The position numbers were made by a program, and so were the translations under genes. This document shows positions 1 to 11,050 of a DNA stretch of 64,000 nt, one piece after another. The stretch is from contig CM066729.1 of the NCBI GenBank assembly GCA_033961575.1, positions 93,375,001 through 93,439,000 of the forward strand, given 5' to 3'. The stretch comes from Aselliscus stoliczkanus. Its lineage: Eukaryota > Chordata > Mammalia > Chiroptera > Hipposideridae. The first letter of the stretch is position 1. Each line of letters begins with the position of its first letter. The notes beneath the pieces were generated by a model. That model saw nothing but the letters and a program-made list of their open reading frames with translations. It did not search any database and was not told the origin of the DNA.

Positions 1-230
1 CATGGTGCCTCACGGGCTGCCAGCCACTAATGGTAGCTCACGGCAGCCCACTGCTGCCTACGCCCCCGCTAGCTACTCACGGCAGCCCAGCTGGTAGAGA
101 TGTTTACCATCTTAGCTGTAGAGGGCACAGTATTACTGGTCCTCGTGTGGGATCTGAACCTGTGGCCCTGATTCTCAGAGCTAGCAATCCCAAGCCAACT
201 CTTAATCAGTACACCACACAGCTGGCCCCC
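1..230 (-). mobile_element. Long composite tRNA-derived SINE, truncated by window edge
   Basis: Read on the minus strand, the element starts with a degraded tRNA-like head near 230 (GGGGGCCAGCTG, then a TTAAGAGTTGGCTTGGG-like segment) and the line-ending motif of the short SINE family. It then enters a GC-rich stretch of degenerate ~20-bp units built on CTCACGGCAGCCC, which runs off the window at position 1. The same order of parts is seen in the complete copy at 9421-9889, so this is an older copy of that element. It carries about 18 extra bases in the head relative to that copy. The open frame across it is incidental. Target duplication cannot be tested because the 3' end is outside the window. 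Confidence 0.75.
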
Positions 231-421
231 ATTTTTTACTATTTTGATTAAATATTAGATATGATATTTTTCTATCATATGATTGATTGATCAAAATGAT
301 TTTTATTATAAATAAGTTAGAAAAAATTTCACCCTTGCAACACATTATTAATAATTTAATGCAAATTGGTACGGTTTATGCAAATTTGGAAAAATTCTAT
401 AAAGTTCCTTTCATATGCAAG
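231..421. other. AT-rich unassigned spacer
   Basis: Low-GC sequence between the SINE and the mariner element. I see no gene, RNA or recognisable repeat. Confidence 0.5.
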
Positions 422-985
422 AGGTTGAACAATTAAGTTCATGAATTCCTCCTAGAAAAAGTGCTACATACCTCATTACTGAATATCACTATGGCCACCT
501 TTGAAGTACTCCCCTTGGGAAGCTATGAACCAATGCCAGCACCTTTTCCATCCTTCAAAGCAATTTTGGAACTCTTTCCTGAATGGCCATCAGAGCTGTC
601 ATCTTATTACCGTTGATGTCCTGAATGTTATCAGAATGTTTTCCTTTCAATATTTCCTTTATCTTTGGGTAAAGAAAGAAGTCACTGGGGGCCAGATCAG
701 GTGAGTAGGGAGGGTGTTCTATACAGTTATTTCTTTACTGGCTAAAAGCTCCCTCACAGACAGTGCAGGGAGAGCTAGTGCATTGTCATGATGCAAGAGT
801 CATGAATTGTTTGTAAAAAGTTCAGGTCATCTAACTTTTCAATGCAGCCTTTTTAGCACTTCAAAATAGTAAAGTTGGTTAATTATTTGTCTACTTGGTA
901 CAAATTCATAATGAATAATCCCTCTGTTATCAAAAAGTTTAGCAACATCATTGCAACAAATTTGTGAACATAATTGTCAGACCTT
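422..985 (-). mobile_element. Non-autonomous mariner (Tc1/mariner) deletion derivative
   Basis: Both ends carry a diverged inverted repeat: GGTTGAACAATTAAGTTC at the left, and the complement of GGTCTGACAATTATGTTC at the right, with TA next to the right end. The interior, read on the minus strand, is a decayed C-terminal half of a mariner transposase. The HHDNA box lies near 770-800 and the PPY-DL-FF box of the DD34D catalytic domain follows it, so the second and third acidic positions can be seen. The N-terminal DNA-binding region and the first catalytic Asp are absent, and the element is only about 560 bp against about 1.3 kb for a full mariner. Several stops and frameshifts break the frame. 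A second copy at 35923-36312 begins with the same 5' end and the same deletion point, so both descend from one non-autonomous family. It could not transpose without a transposase supplied elsewhere. Confidence 0.82.
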
Positions 986-2265
986 ATAGACTATATTTGG
1001 AAAAAAATTTATATTCTATTTTCTAATTCCCCCTATTTCAAACCTCATCTTTCTTCCACAACTTAGGTTCTTTATGTCCTGAGTAGTAACATCATCAATT
1101 TTTTGATTTCCTGAGTGGTAAAGAATAATTTGTCCAAAATTCATCCTCTTTAGGCTTGCCTGTAAGAAAAGAAACTAGCCTCTTACAAAGATCCAAGGAA
1201 ATCACCTAATCCTTGTTAACCATGACATATAAATATTGGTACCGCTAACCAACATTTTATCAACACTTATGCCAGGAGATACAGAGATTTGGCAAATTCT
1301 ACCACTTCTTTGTGAGGATATTTACTAGACACCAAATATTGATCATAAAACAGGAATGGTGCCATTGCCAACCACATACTAAGTTGGCAGGATGGGGGAC
1401 AGCCAAGCTTCTATTATATAAGGCCACCTTGCTCTTGTATCCTTATCCATGCTCTGAAGAACAGGAAAGGTCAGTGCTTCTCAATCACGTCACTTAAAAT
1501 GCATAAATACCAATGGTTGAGGTCACTCTCCCAGAGCCCCAGATTGTTATGGCCAAGAGTGGCTTAACTACTACTGATCGTACATCATAAATTTTTTCCA
1601 GGTTGTCAGATGCATTTGCTGCTTGGCCATCCATTCATGTTTGAATTGTGTCTATTATTTCAACATCGTCTTTGATAAATTGGAGGAAGAAAGAACCTTC
1701 AAAGTTAGAAGTAAGTAAAAGTTTTGCATACAAAATAAACTTTGTTTTGTATACAGAGCTCATCATTTTTGTATTAAAACAATATAACATGAAATAATTG
1801 TCAAGTAATTCTTCTAGGTAAATGTTGATTTCTGATAGATTTTCTTCTACTAAATAATTTATCTATTCATTCAAATATTATTATTTCCTGGGCATCCTGG
1901 TAGGTACTATAATATCAATTAATTTCCTGCTTTCTTTAACTTAGATTTTATTTGAAAGATACAGAAAATAAACAAATAAAATTGTAACATGGATTGCTAT
2001 GAAGTTACATGAAGCAGGATAAAAAGATAAATAGGGTAGAATCATTACTGGAGTTTATATGAACTGATAATAATTTTCAATAATATTGAAAATAACTCAT
2101 GTTTTAGAGTAATTAGTCTAACAAATTACCGGTTGCTAGTTGCTGGCCAAAGTTGTTCGTTTTTCCATTGCCAAAATTAGAGTGTTTCATGAGGTAAATC
2201 TTTGGTTCCCTAAGTGTCTGTGTGTGAATGAGTGTGTGTGTGTGTGAGTGTGTGTGTGTGTTAAA
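986..2265. other. Unassigned sequence with short TG repeat
   Basis: No gene is evident. A moderately GC-balanced block at about 1180-1560 may be an ancient, unrecognised repeat. A degenerate (TG)n tract lies at about 2219-2262, directly beside the L1 tail. The remainder is AT-rich unique-looking DNA. Confidence 0.5.
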
Positions 2266-2269
2266 TGCT

Positions 2270-2425
2270 TTTATTTTCTTTTTATTGTGGTATAATTGAC
2301 AGATTACATTATATTAGTTTCACTTGTACAACATAGTGATTTGATATTTGTATATATTGAAAAATGATCACCACAATAAGTCTAGGTATCATCACCAAAC
2401 ATATCTACACAAACTGGTTTTTGCC
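2270..2425 (-). mobile_element. L1 3' UTR fragment
   Basis: The stretch with TTTATTGTGGTATAATTGAC, TTAGTTTCACTTGTACAACA and GATCACCACAATAAGTCTAG is the reverse complement of the conserved 3' end of mammalian L1 elements. Only the last ~150 bp is left. No coding part and no clear target duplication are visible. Confidence 0.75.
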
Positions 2426-3241
2426 TAAATTGATTTTAATTTCATATTTTGACCAGCAGCTTTAGAAGATAGAAATGTATTTTGGGAAATGCACCTTTAA
2501 TATTAAATATAAGAAGCATGATTCAATATACATTTGTTTTCTATATACATAGATTTTCAATAATAATTGAAATATAGTTTTTAAATATCTGTAAAAAAGC
2601 AGCAATATTATCAGAATTCTTTTGAAAGCCATTTTTCAAGTTCATAATAGAAGAGTTTTATCTATTTTCTTTCAAAGTAGTTTAATGCATTCAAATAGTT
2701 TCCTCGTATTCTATGTCTTTCCCACATCATTAGTTTAGAGCTACTGCTGAGAAGTAGCATTGCAATATCGGTTTCCACTGAGAGGCTATTTACACCACTG
2801 GAAATTATGGAAATTTGGAAGTAGTGACAGGTGTTTCTAAAATCTCTTTTGAATTATCATGTTTACCTGGCTGGTGATGTTACCCGAAAATAGTGCCCTC
2901 GGTTTTAATAATATGTTAAAAACAGTATTTAATGATTTATTAGACCCATGATATCAATTGAAATATAGTCTCCCAAATGTCAATATAAGACTGTATTGAG
3001 ATAAGAGTAGAGAGGTAAGTGCTGGGAGAATGAGAGGGTAGTGGGTATGGGAGAATGCATTTCTATAACATTAAGTTTGCAATTTCAGAAATGATGTTGA
3101 TTGAGGAAAGAGTAAGTCTAATAACCTAGGAATTTCTAGTATAAAATATTGTTTTAGATTATTAATTTTAAGTCCCCTGTATGTATATTTTAGAAGAAAG
3201 GCAACAATGATAATTATAGTTAAATAAAAGTAATTCTTAGA
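2426..3241. other. Unassigned AT-rich sequence
   Basis: No gene, RNA or confident repeat seen. Confidence 0.5.
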
Positions 3242-3362
3242 TTTTTTTAAATTTTTTTTTTGTGGGCAGTGTCACTGGCTCTCATAGGTGAGACCTGAAC
3301 CAGGGCCGCTGGCTTCCTAAGCCAGCGCTTAATCATCACGCCACTCGGCCGGCCCTAAAAGG
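3242..3362 (-). mobile_element. Short tRNA-derived SINE (family A)
   Basis: On the minus strand it reads GGGCCGGCCGAGTGGCG, then GGTTAAGCGCTGGC-like and GGTTC box B-like RNA polymerase III promoter elements, and ends in a short unique segment (GCCAGTGACACTGCC) and an A-rich tail. The 10-bp direct repeat AATTCTTAGA flanks it at 3232-3241 and 3363-3372, showing L1-type target-primed insertion. Length about 115 bp. Confidence 0.9.
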
Positions 3363-3372
3363 AATTCTTAGA

Positions 3373-4883
3373 AGCAACCATCTACAGAAAGAAAAAATCC
3401 CCTTAAGAGAAATGAATTCAGACAATGTAAAGACTATTAATCTATTTAAAGGTCCCTGGAGGTGACTGAAAGAAGACTGCACTTAATAATTTCTATTGTG
3501 TTTAAATAAACTATATAAAATAATTATCAGGAGATATAAAGCTAAAACCACTGATATGATTATTATAATATGCAGATCACAAACATATCTAAGGTCCTAC
3601 TTCACTTAGAATTATATTTTATATGTTGTCCAGTATTGATGGAGAATTTATAAAAAGAACACAAGAGAGTGTCAGTGGCTTAAATTTTACAAATATAATC
3701 ATATACAAGTGAAGATATTGCTACATATATTATAATCCTTTGCCATTTTGATTTGATTACATCATGCAATGACTTGTATGTATAATACTTGGCAGAACCT
3801 TGTAACAAGAAATGCCTGCTGTCTACAGGTAGCATTTTCAGTGTCACATGAATTGAAATATAAGCCCTCAAATTTACTGACATCATGATATTTGTCAAAC
3901 AAGTAAACTGAGTTAGCATTATCTAGATGGCAGCTCTGCTTAGATATCAAGCTCAGAGGGTTCAGATTAGCATCATTCTGTAGTTTCAGAGATTCATCCA
4001 TTCTCCAGATTCCACAAGAGGGCAAATGACATTGAGAGGCTAGGCAGTCTGGAATCCATCAGGATGAAGTTCAGGACATCTAGGGGTTCTTAGGCTCTGA
4101 CATCAAATGCACTTGAGTACTCACCTCCAGGTTGTTAAACTGGTTGTGAAAATTGGAAATTTAATCAGATAAGCTTAGACTAGTGGTTGTCTATCTATTT
4201 TTCTGTGTTGTTTGGTTTTGTTGAGAAAGGTATTAGTTTTTTTACCTTAGCAAACCTTCTTATATTCCCTCATATGCTTGTCAGAAAAAATTTGTCAGAC
4301 TCTGCAACTATTTATCTTTCTCTCAGGCTGTATTGTACATGCCCTAATTCCCTGGGAGATCTGTATTCATTTCTCTTGTTGTTATCAATCTTATGTCTAA
4401 TAAATACAGTATTTCTAGAAGACGCTATATGGGGCACTCTGTCTTTCACTCAGCATAAATCAATGTACTGTCCTATTCAGAGCACTGTCTCTTTGCACAC
4501 TTTGGCAGGAACATTATTATTTGCAACTCTAAGTATACTAGAGTCCTTAAGGAAAGAACTTTTCTGAAGTCAATGGAAACACATTTAAAATACAGTAAGA
4601 AAAGCTGCCTAAATTCCTGAAAATGTGAAAACGTTTATTTTTGAAAAAAATTTTGTATTAAAGTGAAATGTTTAAATGTTTATACTTTTAGAAAGCAAAA
4701 AAATTGATTTTATTGACTAGTTCTATATTTCACAATGAATACCTTAGGGACTTGTAATCCTTTATTACTTATGAGATTTTATTTTTATACTTTGACAGCT
4801 CTGAATCCCTTGTTTTACAGAGTTACAATTTCATCTCATTTTTATCAACAAAGTTGCCCTCTCATCAGCATTAAATTTTACTC
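3373..4883. other. Unassigned sequence, includes two long chance-like ORFs
   Basis: No recognisable repeat. A plus-strand frame of 126 codons (4187-4567) and overlapping minus-strand frames of 79 and 87 codons (3680-4025) are open. Their translations are hydrophobic or low in information and lack any motif I know. No splice or promoter context supports them, and I regard them as fortuitous. Confidence 0.4.
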
Positions 4884-7297
4884 TTCCTGGTGGAGTCTTT
4901 ATGGTTTTCTATATATAGCATCATATCATCTGCAAAAAGTGACAATTTAACTTCTTCATTCCCAATTTGGATGCCTTATATTTCTTCTCTTGACTGATTG
5001 CTCTGGCTAGGACTTCCAATACTATGTTGAAAAACAGAGGTGATAGGGGGAAAATCTGTCTTGTTCCTGAACATAGAGCAAAGGGCTTCAGTTTTTCACC
5101 ATTAATTATGACATTAGCTGAGGGTTTGTCTATATGATCTTTATTATGTTGAGGTATTTTCCTTGTATACCCATTTTATTAAGGGTTTTAATCATAATTG
5201 GGTGTTTTATCTTGTCAAATGCTTTTTCTGCATCTATTGATATAATCATATGATTTTTGTCCTTTATTTTGTTTATCTGGTGTATCACATTGATTGATTT
5301 GCATATGTTGAACCATACTTGCCCCAACCAAAAAGCTATTAGAAACAATAAATGAATGCAGTAAAGTTACCGGCTACAAAATCAATGTACACAAATTAAT
5401 TGCATTCCTATATACTAACAATGAAATTTCAGAAGAGAAATTTAAAAAAACAAACAAAAAACCAAACAAAAACAACAAAATTCCTTTTGCAATTGCAACA
5501 GAAAGAATAAAATACCTACGAATAAACTTAACCAAGGATATGAAGGACCTATATACTGAAAACTGCAAGAGATTCTTAAAAGAAATTGAAGACACAAAGG
5601 AGTGGAAGGACATTCCATGTTCATGAATTGGAAGACACAACATAGTTAAAATGGCCATATTACCCAAAACAATATAGAGATTTAATGCAATCCCCACCAA
5701 AATCCCAATGGCATTTTTAAAAGAAGTAGAACAAAAAATCATCACGTTTGTATGGAACCACAAAAGACCCTGAATAGCCACAGCAACCCTAAGAAAAAAG
5801 AGCAATGGTGAAAGTATCACACTCCTTGATATCAGCTTGTTCACAGAGCAACAATGATCAAAAGTATGGTATTGGCAGAAAAACAGGCACACAGACAAAC
5901 AGAATAGAATTGAAAGCCCAGAAATAAACTCACATACATATGGACAGATAATTTTCAACAAAGGAGCCAAAAACATAAAGGAGAAAAGAAATCCTCTTCA
6001 ATAAATGGTGTTGGGAAAATTGGACAGCCACATGCAAAAGAAAGAAACTAAACTGCTATCTGTCACCATGTACCAAAATTAACTCAAAATGGACCGAAGA
6101 CCTAAACATAAGACCTGAAACAATAAACTGCATAGAAGAAAACATAGGTACTAAACTTATGGACCTTGGGTTCAAAGAGAATTTTATGAAATTGATCTCA
6201 AAGGTAAGGGAAATGAAAGCTAAAATAAATGAATGGGACTATATCAAACTAAAAATCTTCTGCACAGCAAAAAAAAAAAGAAAAAAGCATCAACAAAATA
6301 AAGAGGCAACCAACAGATGGGAGAAGATATTTGCAAACTATGTTTCTGATAAGGAGGTAATATTGAAAATATATAAGGAACTCATACAACTCAACAACAA
6401 AAAACAAACAATCCAATCAAAAAATGTGCAGAGGCCCTAAAAATACATTTCTCCAAAGAGGACATAAAGATGGCCAATAGACATATGAAAAGATGCTCAA
6501 CATCACTAATCATCAGAGAAATACAAATTAAAAACCACAATGAGATATCGCCTCACACCAGTTAGAATGGCTATCATCAACAAAATAAATAATAACAAGT
6601 GTCGGAGAGGCTGTGGAGAAAAAGGAACGCTCATACACTGTTGGTGAGAATGTAGATTGGTGCAGCTGCTATGGAAGGCAATGTGGCGGTTCCTCAAAAA
6701 ATTAAGCATACAATTACCATATGATGCAATCCCACTCCTGGTTATCTACCCCAAAAATCTGAAAACATTTATTCATAAAAATATATCTGCTTCTATGTTC
6801 ATTGCAGCTTTATTTACGGTGGCCAAGACATGGAAAAAAACCGAAGTGTCCTTTGATAGATGATTGGACAAAGAAGATGTGTTATTCAAACTCAATGGAA
6901 TACTATTCTGCCATAAAAAGATGATATAGTGCCATTTGCGACAACATGGGTGGATCTTCAGATTATCATGCTAAGTAAAATAAGTCAGACAGGAAAAGTT
7001 GAGAACCATATGACTTCACTGATATGTGGAATATAAAACTGAAAGCAACAAAGGAAAAACACAAACAAATGAAGAAACAACAACTCATAGACACAGACAA
7101 TAGTTTTGTGGTTACTAGGGGGCATGGGGGAAGGGGGATGGTAGATGAGGGTATAGGGGATCAAACATAGAGAAATGATTCTGGGTGGTGAACATACAAT
7201 ATGATATATAGATGATGTATTACATAATTGTACGTCTGCAACCTATGTAACTTTACTAACAACTGTCACCCCAATGAATGTTAATTAAAAAAAAAAT
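4884..7297 (+). mobile_element. Young 5'-inverted LINE-1
   Basis: From about 5335 to 7285 the plus strand reads the end of L1 ORF2 (reverse transcriptase tail and C-terminal region) and then a 3' UTR ending CCCCAATGAATGTTAATT and poly(A). From about 4884 to 5334 the same ORF2 reads on the minus strand: the conserved [10 protein letters not shown] box near 5233-5270 and the FADDM catalytic box near 4935-4950. The inverted part stops just after the DST motif that follows FADDM. The plus part starts with the LLETINE motif, which comes next in L1 ORF2, so the two halves abut with almost nothing lost. This is the signature of twin priming. Frameshifts and stops are present. I could not identify a convincing target duplication. 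The 3' UTR resembles L1 ends I recall from bats. Confidence 0.88.
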
Positions 7298-7788
7298 TCT
7301 TTCCAATATGATCTCTGTCTATCTAATCATAGCATGCTACGAAGTCCTGTGAGAATATCCTTATGATTTGTCTGAAGGCATTGGTCAGTTGATTTATTTT
7401 TATCCTTCTGTACTAGAAATATGATACAGTATATGGAAACCTGAGTTGGTGAATCATACTTCCACATGAAATTGTATGAAGATACCTCTTCTTTATGATG
7501 ACAGTTAATGTACATAAAGTGGACTGTAACCTGTTCTTGGGCTCAATATATAGGCACTTTAAAAAAATATCCAAAGTTGTATAATTAATATCTACTGCTT
7601 TTATGCCTCACTATGTGAAAGCTCTTGGCACATTACAGGAATGACTTTGAAAAACAATTTCAGTGCTTGGAAAGGTGATAAAGAATTCAAGGACTAACTT
7701 TCAAGGACGACCTTCTAGTTACCAGCTCCCCCAACCCCAACCCAGACTTTCATAATAGCACCACAAATGTAAATATCACTCTTTTTTT
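7298..7788. other. Unassigned sequence
   Basis: No gene or confident repeat. It ends in the T-rich target site of the next SINE. Confidence 0.5.
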
Positions 7789-7908
7789 ATTATTTTTATT
7801 ATTTTTATTTTTTTAGGCAGCGTCACTGGCCCCCCACATGCGGGACCCGAACCAGGACCACTGGCCTCCCAAGCCAGAGCCCAACCACCGCGCCACTCGG
7901 CCAGCCCT
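7789..7908 (-). mobile_element. Short tRNA-derived SINE (family A)
   Basis: The minus strand reads GGGCTGGCCGAGTGGCGCGG, a box B-like GGTTCGGGTCCCGC segment, GCCAGTGACGCTGCC and an AT-rich tail. A direct repeat of about 12 bp, CACTCTTTTTTT, occurs at 7777-7788 and again from 7909. Confidence 0.9.
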
Positions 7909-7920
7909 CACTCTTTTTTT

Positions 7921-8691
7921 TTTTTTCCCAAATGAATTTCAGTAGTTTTTGCAGAATGATTGAGATGATTCTTATTCAATTTTTCAGCATCTCTATGGAT
8001 ATGAGTTCTCTTATTATTCCTATTTTGCAGATAGTTAAGGTTGGTTTAGCTTGTATGTTAAATAAAGTCCTTTTCACAGCTTTTAGGTATGTTTTAGGAA
8101 TATTTATTTAATGGACACCTCAGAGTTTAGTTTCCTGGGGCCCTGCTATTTCTATGCATTCTTCATTTCTTTTTTGAAGAATTGAGTAGACCTCATTACA
8201 AAGGCATTATAAAAAAAAATGTTTCTATCAAAATACAACTTTCTTGAGAGCAATGCATTATTCAACCTTATTCAGTAAAATACAACATAATATGGGATTT
8301 CTGTGAAACCAGTATCCATACTAAGAATAATTTTTAGAAAAAAATACAAGAGACATTCTTTCTAAACTTGTTTATTTTAAAAATAAAATAAAACAAAACA
8401 AAATAGAAGAAAACAAAATCTTGAAAGCTAGTGTCAAGCCTGGGCTTAAGAAACTAAAAGATATCTTTTTTCCTTGATAACGAATAACAGCATTCAAGAG
8501 ACTAGAAAGTTGACTTACAAACAGTAGAGTTATAGATCTCAGCCACATAGTCACAGAAGGTAAAACGGGCCAGTAAGGAACATTAATGCAATTTATACAG
8601 CGTTCGTAACTGCTGTCGACTCTACTGAAAGATGCACAGATTGTCTCAGAAATCAGTGGCTTTCTAGCAACATGGACATATTTTTATTCAC
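7921..8691. other. Unassigned sequence
   Basis: AT-rich unique-looking DNA. No repeat or gene is recognised apart from the exon-like segment that starts downstream. Confidence 0.45.
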
Positions 8692-8882
8692 CTTTTTGAC
8701 AAAAATAGCAAATTGGTTACTGATATGAAGAACATAGTACAGTGCGACAACATTCCTGTTTTGTTTACAAATCATTTCATGAAATAAAGCAGTTCTAAGT
8801 GGAAGGAAATACGCAGAAGCTGCACTGATGCCATAAAGCTCATCCATTCTGGCTTCTAAATGTCCAAAAAATGATGTATTAC
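8692..8882 (-). other. Candidate internal coding exon, product unrecognised
   Basis: On the minus strand an 80-codon open frame (8653-8895) contains a 191-nt segment bounded by splice-like signals. The 5' boundary is a pyrimidine-rich TGTGTTTTCCCTAG acceptor at 8883-8884. The 3' boundary is AAAAAG followed by GTGAAT, a fair donor, at 8690-8691. The phases agree: entry after one base of a codon, exit at a codon end, giving 63 complete codons. The translation has mixed, globular-looking composition (for example GHLEARMDELYG and LPLRTALFHEM) rather than the low-complexity residues typical of AT-rich noise. I do not recognise the family. No second exon was found nearby. It could be a real exon of a large gene on this strand, an exon of a decayed gene, or chance. 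Confidence 0.25.
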
Positions 8883-8939
8883 CTAGGGAAAACACATAAT
8901 AATTTTAATATATTGATTTGTGAGGCGTTTTACATCAAA

Positions 8940-9339
8940 AAGTGAAATCATTTTCACTTTTTCCTACCTGGCAAAGGGATTGTGACTCAGATAACATTCA
9001 AATAAGAAACATAATAAAAACATGCAGGTGCTCACATGTGTGTGTGCACGTACTCACACACAGGCACACACACATGGACTCACATTCACACAAACACATT
9101 CACACACATACAATTGAAATATGTATTTTCTGCAACTTGCCAAATGTAACCATACATGGTATCTGAAAAAAACAATTCAAATTTAAGACACAAATCAAAT
9201 AATTTTATTTAATTTAACCAACTTCAAAAACATATTTGAATTAAGGCCCAGTTTTGGGAAGAGAGGTAAACATGTTAAACACATATACACATACATGCAT
9301 ATATGCCCACACACAGAACAGCCTTTCAAAACTAAATAA
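8940..9339. other. Unassigned sequence with degenerate CA repeat
   Basis: A CA-rich interrupted repeat lies at about 9030-9110. Otherwise nothing is recognised. Confidence 0.5.
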
Positions 9340-9952
9340 AAACTCCGAAGATTGGCAGGAGCCTATAATATAAACTCCACAATAGCAGGGACTTTGGTTT
9401 GTTCTTTGCTGTATGCTTGAGGATTTTTTGTTTTTTTGTTTTTTAAAGATTTTATTGGGGAATTGGGGGAGGGGAACAGCATTGTGGGTCCGGAGAAGGG
9501 AAACAGACAAGTTGCTGTCCTTTTGTTCTTCAGTCTAGTTGTGGTAGATGTTTCACTGGCCCATGTTGGTATTATCATTGCGCTCTTCCCGGCTGAGGCA
9601 GATCAGTGGCCGGCCTCTGGAAGGCCACTCACAGCGGCTCTTAGCAGCTCACACTGGCTGCCTGCTGCTCACGCTGGCTGCCGGCCACTCACTGTAGCCT
9701 ATGGCAGTTCACTGCAGCAGGGCCTGCAACTATGCCGTCCCAGGGACTCACAGCAGTCCAGATCCAGGTGAAGCTGTTGTTCACTATCTTAGTTGTAGGG
9801 GGCAGTGTCACTGGCCCTCATGTGGGATCCGAACTGGGGCTGCTGGCGTCCCAAGCCAGCTCTTAACCAATGCACCACTCGGCCGGCCCTGTATGCTTGA
9901 TATTTTAAACAGGCACATAGTTAGTATATATTTGGTGAATGAAGGAATATGA
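9340..9952 (+). mobile_element. L2 3' end, split by a composite SINE
   Basis: The left half (about 9360-9420) contains ACTCCACAATAGCAGGGACT followed by TTGGTTTGTTCTTTGCTGTA. The right half (about 9901-9952) contains GGCACATAGTTAGTATATAT followed by TTGGTGAATGAAGGAATA. Together these match the classic L2 tail in order. The composite SINE sits exactly between them and duplicates the junction bases. L2 is an ancient, long-inactive LINE family, so the SINE is the younger event. Confidence 0.75.
9421..9889 (-). mobile_element. Complete long composite SINE with GC-rich core
   Basis: The minus strand reads four parts in order. First comes a tRNA-like head of the short SINE family (GGGCCGGCCGAGTGGTGCA, box B-like GGTTCGGATCC, then GCCAGTGACACTGCC). 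Next is a short linker, then a GC-rich core at about 9620-9730 of degenerate ~21-bp units (GCTCAC-GGCTGCC). Last is a unique 3' segment ending in the polyadenylation signal AATAAA at about 9452 and an A-rich tail. An 11-bp direct repeat TGTATGCTTGA at 9410-9420 and 9890-9900 flanks the whole 469 bp, so all four parts moved as one unit. Box A/B sequences suggest RNA polymerase III transcription. The AATAAA suggests the tail was borrowed from a polymerase II transcript. L1 machinery is the presumed mobiliser. The long open frames across it are incidental. Confidence 0.88.
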
Positions 9953-10689
9953 TAGAAAGCAGAACTATCACATACTTCTATACAATGAGATACTTCCTAT
10001 AATGGGCTAAGTACTGTGTAGGGTCCATATTACTCTGGCTTTGAAAAGTACTAAAAAATAATATTTTTTCAGATAGAAATAAGGACTGCATACGAAGTGT
10101 AATACTTCAGAAAACCAAACTCTGAAATTTCCATTATATGCAGTTCTGAAAGCCTTGAAAAGTTTTAACTTAACTATCCAACTGCAACAGTCTTAACTAT
10201 TTTCAAAATAAGAATAATCAACAATACTCCAATGTTTTAATGAAAAACAGCAATTTTATCAAATTTACTTTGTTTTTAAACAGAAACAGTCAAGCAAAAA
10301 GTTTCATTTGGTTTATCAAGTTTATTAATATCCTCAATAGTCACATGATTTATAACATTGATGAATATTAATAGAGTATTTTAAATTTGAAAATATATCA
10401 TTAGATTCAGTATGAGGGTCATGATTTGCTAAACTGAGGTGGAGGAAAAATTTACTCTACCATATCATGCCTCATGAAGCAATAGTAAAATAACATGGAA
10501 TTCTATGTAGATTGTATAGTATAACAAAGACTGTAGCCATATATTTGATTATAAAGCATTGTCTTGAATATTTTTAAATTTAATTTAATGTAATTATTAG
10601 TTTCAGGTGTTTGAATATTTGTTTTTTTAAAAATTCATATTTGTATGAATTTATTAAAGCAAATATTCAAATTTGTATAATCAAATTTT
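9953..10689. other. Unassigned AT-rich sequence
   Basis: No gene or confident repeat seen. Confidence 0.5.
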
Positions 10690-11050
10690 CCCAATTTGAA
10701 ATGTCCCATGTTGATTGAATTAACGGCCTGTAACTTCGTTGCACTCTTTCATTCTTGCTCTGGGCTTAGCTTTGGGACATTCTTTGGAAATTGAATATTA
10801 GCAGATTTTGCACCAGAGAAGGCGTGAGAGAGCACTGGCACATGCTTGCTTGCTTTCTTGTGTGTCTGCCATCCCCTCGAGAACACACTCAGGCTAGCCT
10901 GCTGGAGGGTAAGTAATGGAAATATCAGAGCCAAGTTGCCTCAGTTGCCCAGCCAATGCCAGCAAAGTTCCACTAACAGCCAAACATGTGAACAATCCTA
11001 GCCAAAATTAAGACCTAGCCAACCATCCCAGATAAACTTGAAAATATACA
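10690..11050 (+). mobile_element. Ancient LTR fragment (MaLR-like)
   Basis: The segment GAGAACACACTCAGGCTAGC followed by CTGCTGGAGGGTAAG, then runs of CCAGCC/AACCA units, matches an ancient mammalian LTR consensus I recall with the same landmarks in the same order. The ends are degraded and no duplication is visible. Subfamily not assigned. Confidence 0.5.

Noticed and set aside
4187..4567. 126-codon plus-strand open frame
   Set aside because: Hydrophobic, motif-free, no promoter or splice context; probably chance.
5374..5976. 200-codon minus-strand frame
   Set aside because: Antisense of the L1 ORF2 segment that reads on the plus strand; not a gene.
9436..9771. 111-codon plus-strand frame
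   Set aside because: Lies wholly inside the composite SINE, antisense to it, and is explained by its GC-rich repeats.
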